DNA of 5,857 nt, taken from contig JAMFST010000558.1 in the NCBI GenBank assembly GCA_026225435.1, forward strand, positions 1-5,857, given 5' to 3'. This DNA is from Labilithrix luteola. GTDB lineage: Bacteria; Myxococcota_A; Polyangia; Polyangiales; Polyangiaceae. Within the stretch, counting starts at the first letter, position 1; every line of letters starts with the position of its first letter. Shown here piece after piece: positions 4,781-5,857 of the stretch. Made by a program: the position numbers and the translations under genes. The notes under the pieces are model-generated. The model saw nothing but the letters and a program-made list of their open reading frames with translations. It was not told where the DNA came from and did no database searches.

Positions 4781-5857
4781 ATGCGAAAAGTCGCGGCTTT
4801 CTCCTTCGTCTCTCTGTCCTGTCTCCTCGGCGTGAGCGCCATCGCGCGCGCGCAGACGAAGTCGACCGACGCCGGCCCGGCTCCCGTGGCCCCCGCGCAT
4901 GCCGTCCCGGCCGCTGCCCCTGCGGCTCCTGTCGCTCCGCCGCCCGCGGTGGTTCCCCAGGCGCAGTCGCCGGAGCGTCCCGCGCCGCCGATGATCGGCA
5001 ATGGCCGCCGCGAACGCGACTACGAGCACGAGCACACGCGCGATCACGATCGCGAGGAGCCGAAGGCGCCGAAGACCGCCGACCCGGACACCTCCGAGCT
5101 CAAGTCGGGGAAGTTGATGCGCTACGGCGTCACCGCCGGCGTCGCTGCCGCGGTGCAGATCCCGTTCTTCGGAGACACCGGCGTTCGTGGCGTCAGCGCC
5201 AGCGCCCTGCCGTACATCGCTGCTTTCCCGGCGGTGTGGACCAAGTCGAGCGTCACCCGCGCCTACTGCACCGCCAAGTGGATCGGCGAGGACGGCCCGG
5301 AGAACGCGGCCACCCTCGCCGCCGTCAAGGAGGCGATCTCCAGCCTGCGCGAGGAGACCAAGCGTCGCGGCACCCAGGAGCTCGGCGCCTACTACGCGCC
5401 GCTCCACGAGAATGCGCACGACATCGAGTCGCTCCCCTCCGAGGACTCGATGAACGCGCGCAGCAAGGTGTGGCAGACGCTGCGCGGTGAGGCCAACGGC
5501 ACGGTCACGCCGGAGACTGCGGAGGCGGAGCTCCTCTCCTGCGAGGACGCGCTCAAGGACGCCACCGGTTCGTCCGACTTCCCCGCCGCCTGCGACACGC
5601 CGCACGTGCACGAGCTCATCAAGGCCTACGCCGACTGGGACACCAAGCGCAACAGCCGCTGCGGCTGGACGCAGCTCGGTGGCTACGTCGGCCTGCCCTT
5701 CTCCTACTCGGCCAACGACAACCTCGGAGGGCACACGGAGTCGCGCCGGCACACCCCGTACGTCTCCACCGGCCTCGTCTTCGCCCCCTCGTCGTTCGTC
5801 TCCTTCCTCTTCGGCATCACGTTGAACAACGTGGAGCGCGGGGCGAGCGCGGGCACC
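4781..5857 (+). CDS. Exported protein of unrecognised family, possible outer-membrane/envelope protein (3' end outside window)
   Basis: An uninterrupted frame of 359 codons runs from ATG 4781 to the window edge with no stop. Residues 1-24 are a signal peptide: MRK, a hydrophobic core and an A22-R-A24 cleavage site before Q25. No lipobox is seen, since C14 lies inside the hydrophobic core. A Pro/Ala-rich linker covers about 31-70. Residues 77-93 are highly charged with histidines H83, H85 and H89. The region from 107 starts with a hydrophobic Gly/Ala stretch (115-130), continues through a helical Lys/Glu-rich part (about 175-290), and carries cysteines C163, C254, C271 and C294, which could form two disulfides in the periplasm. 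The visible end (about 296-352: GGYVGLPFSYS, TPYVSTGLVFAP, FVSFLFGITLNNV) has alternating hydrophobic residues like outer-membrane beta-strands. I do not recognise the family and assign no function. A promoter-like sequence (TAGACA, 17 bp, TAGCGT) places transcription almost at the ATG. Confidence 0.85.
   Translation, partial: MRKVAAFSFVSLSCLLGVSAIARAQTKSTDAGPAPVAPAHAVPAAAPAAPVAPPPAVVPQAQSPERPAPPMIGNGRRERDYEHEHTRDHDREEPKAPKTADPDTSELKSGKLMRYGVTAGVAAAVQIPFFGDTGVRGVSASALPYIAAFPAVWTKSSVTRAYCTAKWIGEDGPENAATLAAVKEAISSLREETKRRGTQELGAYYAPLHENAHDIESLPSEDSMNARSKVWQTLRGEANGTVTPETAEAELLSCEDALKDATGSSDFPAACDTPHVHELIKAYADWDTKRNSRCGWTQLGGYVGLPFSYSANDNLGGHTESRRHTPYVSTGLVFAPSSFVSFLFGITLNNVERGASAGT

Noticed and set aside
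5020..5056. GAGCACGAGCAC / CGATCACGATCGCGA short repeats as a regulatory or mobile-element repeat
   Set aside because: They are in frame and encode the charged His-rich tract of the exported protein; the repetition is a codon-level effect.
4766..5752. 328-codon minus-strand frame opposite the exported-protein gene
   Set aside because: The composition is shadow-like (RVG, GVG repeats). The plus-strand frame has a signal peptide and balanced protein composition and fits a promoter.

Overview
The window is about 70% GC, with G or C at most third codon positions. It carries a proline/alanine-rich lipoprotein and another exported protein with a Pro/Ala linker. This suits a high-GC Gram-negative bacterium, most likely a myxobacterium (Myxococcota, Polyangiales-like). 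That placement is an inference from composition and protein style, not from a marker gene.

Layout, left to right: (1) the 3' part of a serine beta-lactamase-fold hydrolase (+), cut by the window start; (2) 19 bp later, a DUF885 lipoprotein with a HEAMPGH metallopeptidase-like motif (+), possibly co-transcribed with it; (3) a convergent membrane diguanylate cyclase (-), whose stop lies 5 bp from the DUF885 stop; (4) a divergent GNAT acetyltransferase (+), separated from the cyclase by a 119-bp shared control region; (5) a 112-bp spacer with a GC-rich hairpin and a promoter-like sequence; (6) an exported protein of unrecognised family (+), open to the window end. No gene-free stretch exceeds 300 bases; the gaps are 19, 5, 119 and 112 bp.

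How the genes work together: genes 1 and 2 are both predicted exported or envelope hydrolases and form the most plausible functional pair. The cyclase would make c-di-GMP at the inner membrane in response to an unknown signal. It shares only a control region with the acetyltransferase, so no joint pathway can be claimed. The last gene looks like an envelope protein: signal peptide, Pro/Ala linker, His-rich charged tract, four mature cysteines and beta-strand-like sequence at the visible end.

I see no phage, transposon, CRISPR, toxin-antitoxin, defence or biosynthetic cluster. This is mostly an ordinary chromosomal region. The points most worth checking are the unrecognised exported protein and the start-site architecture. 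On both sides of the divergent region a TAnnnT -10-like box ends exactly 6 nt before a GTG codon, without a usable Shine-Dalgarno sequence, which suggests leaderless mRNAs.
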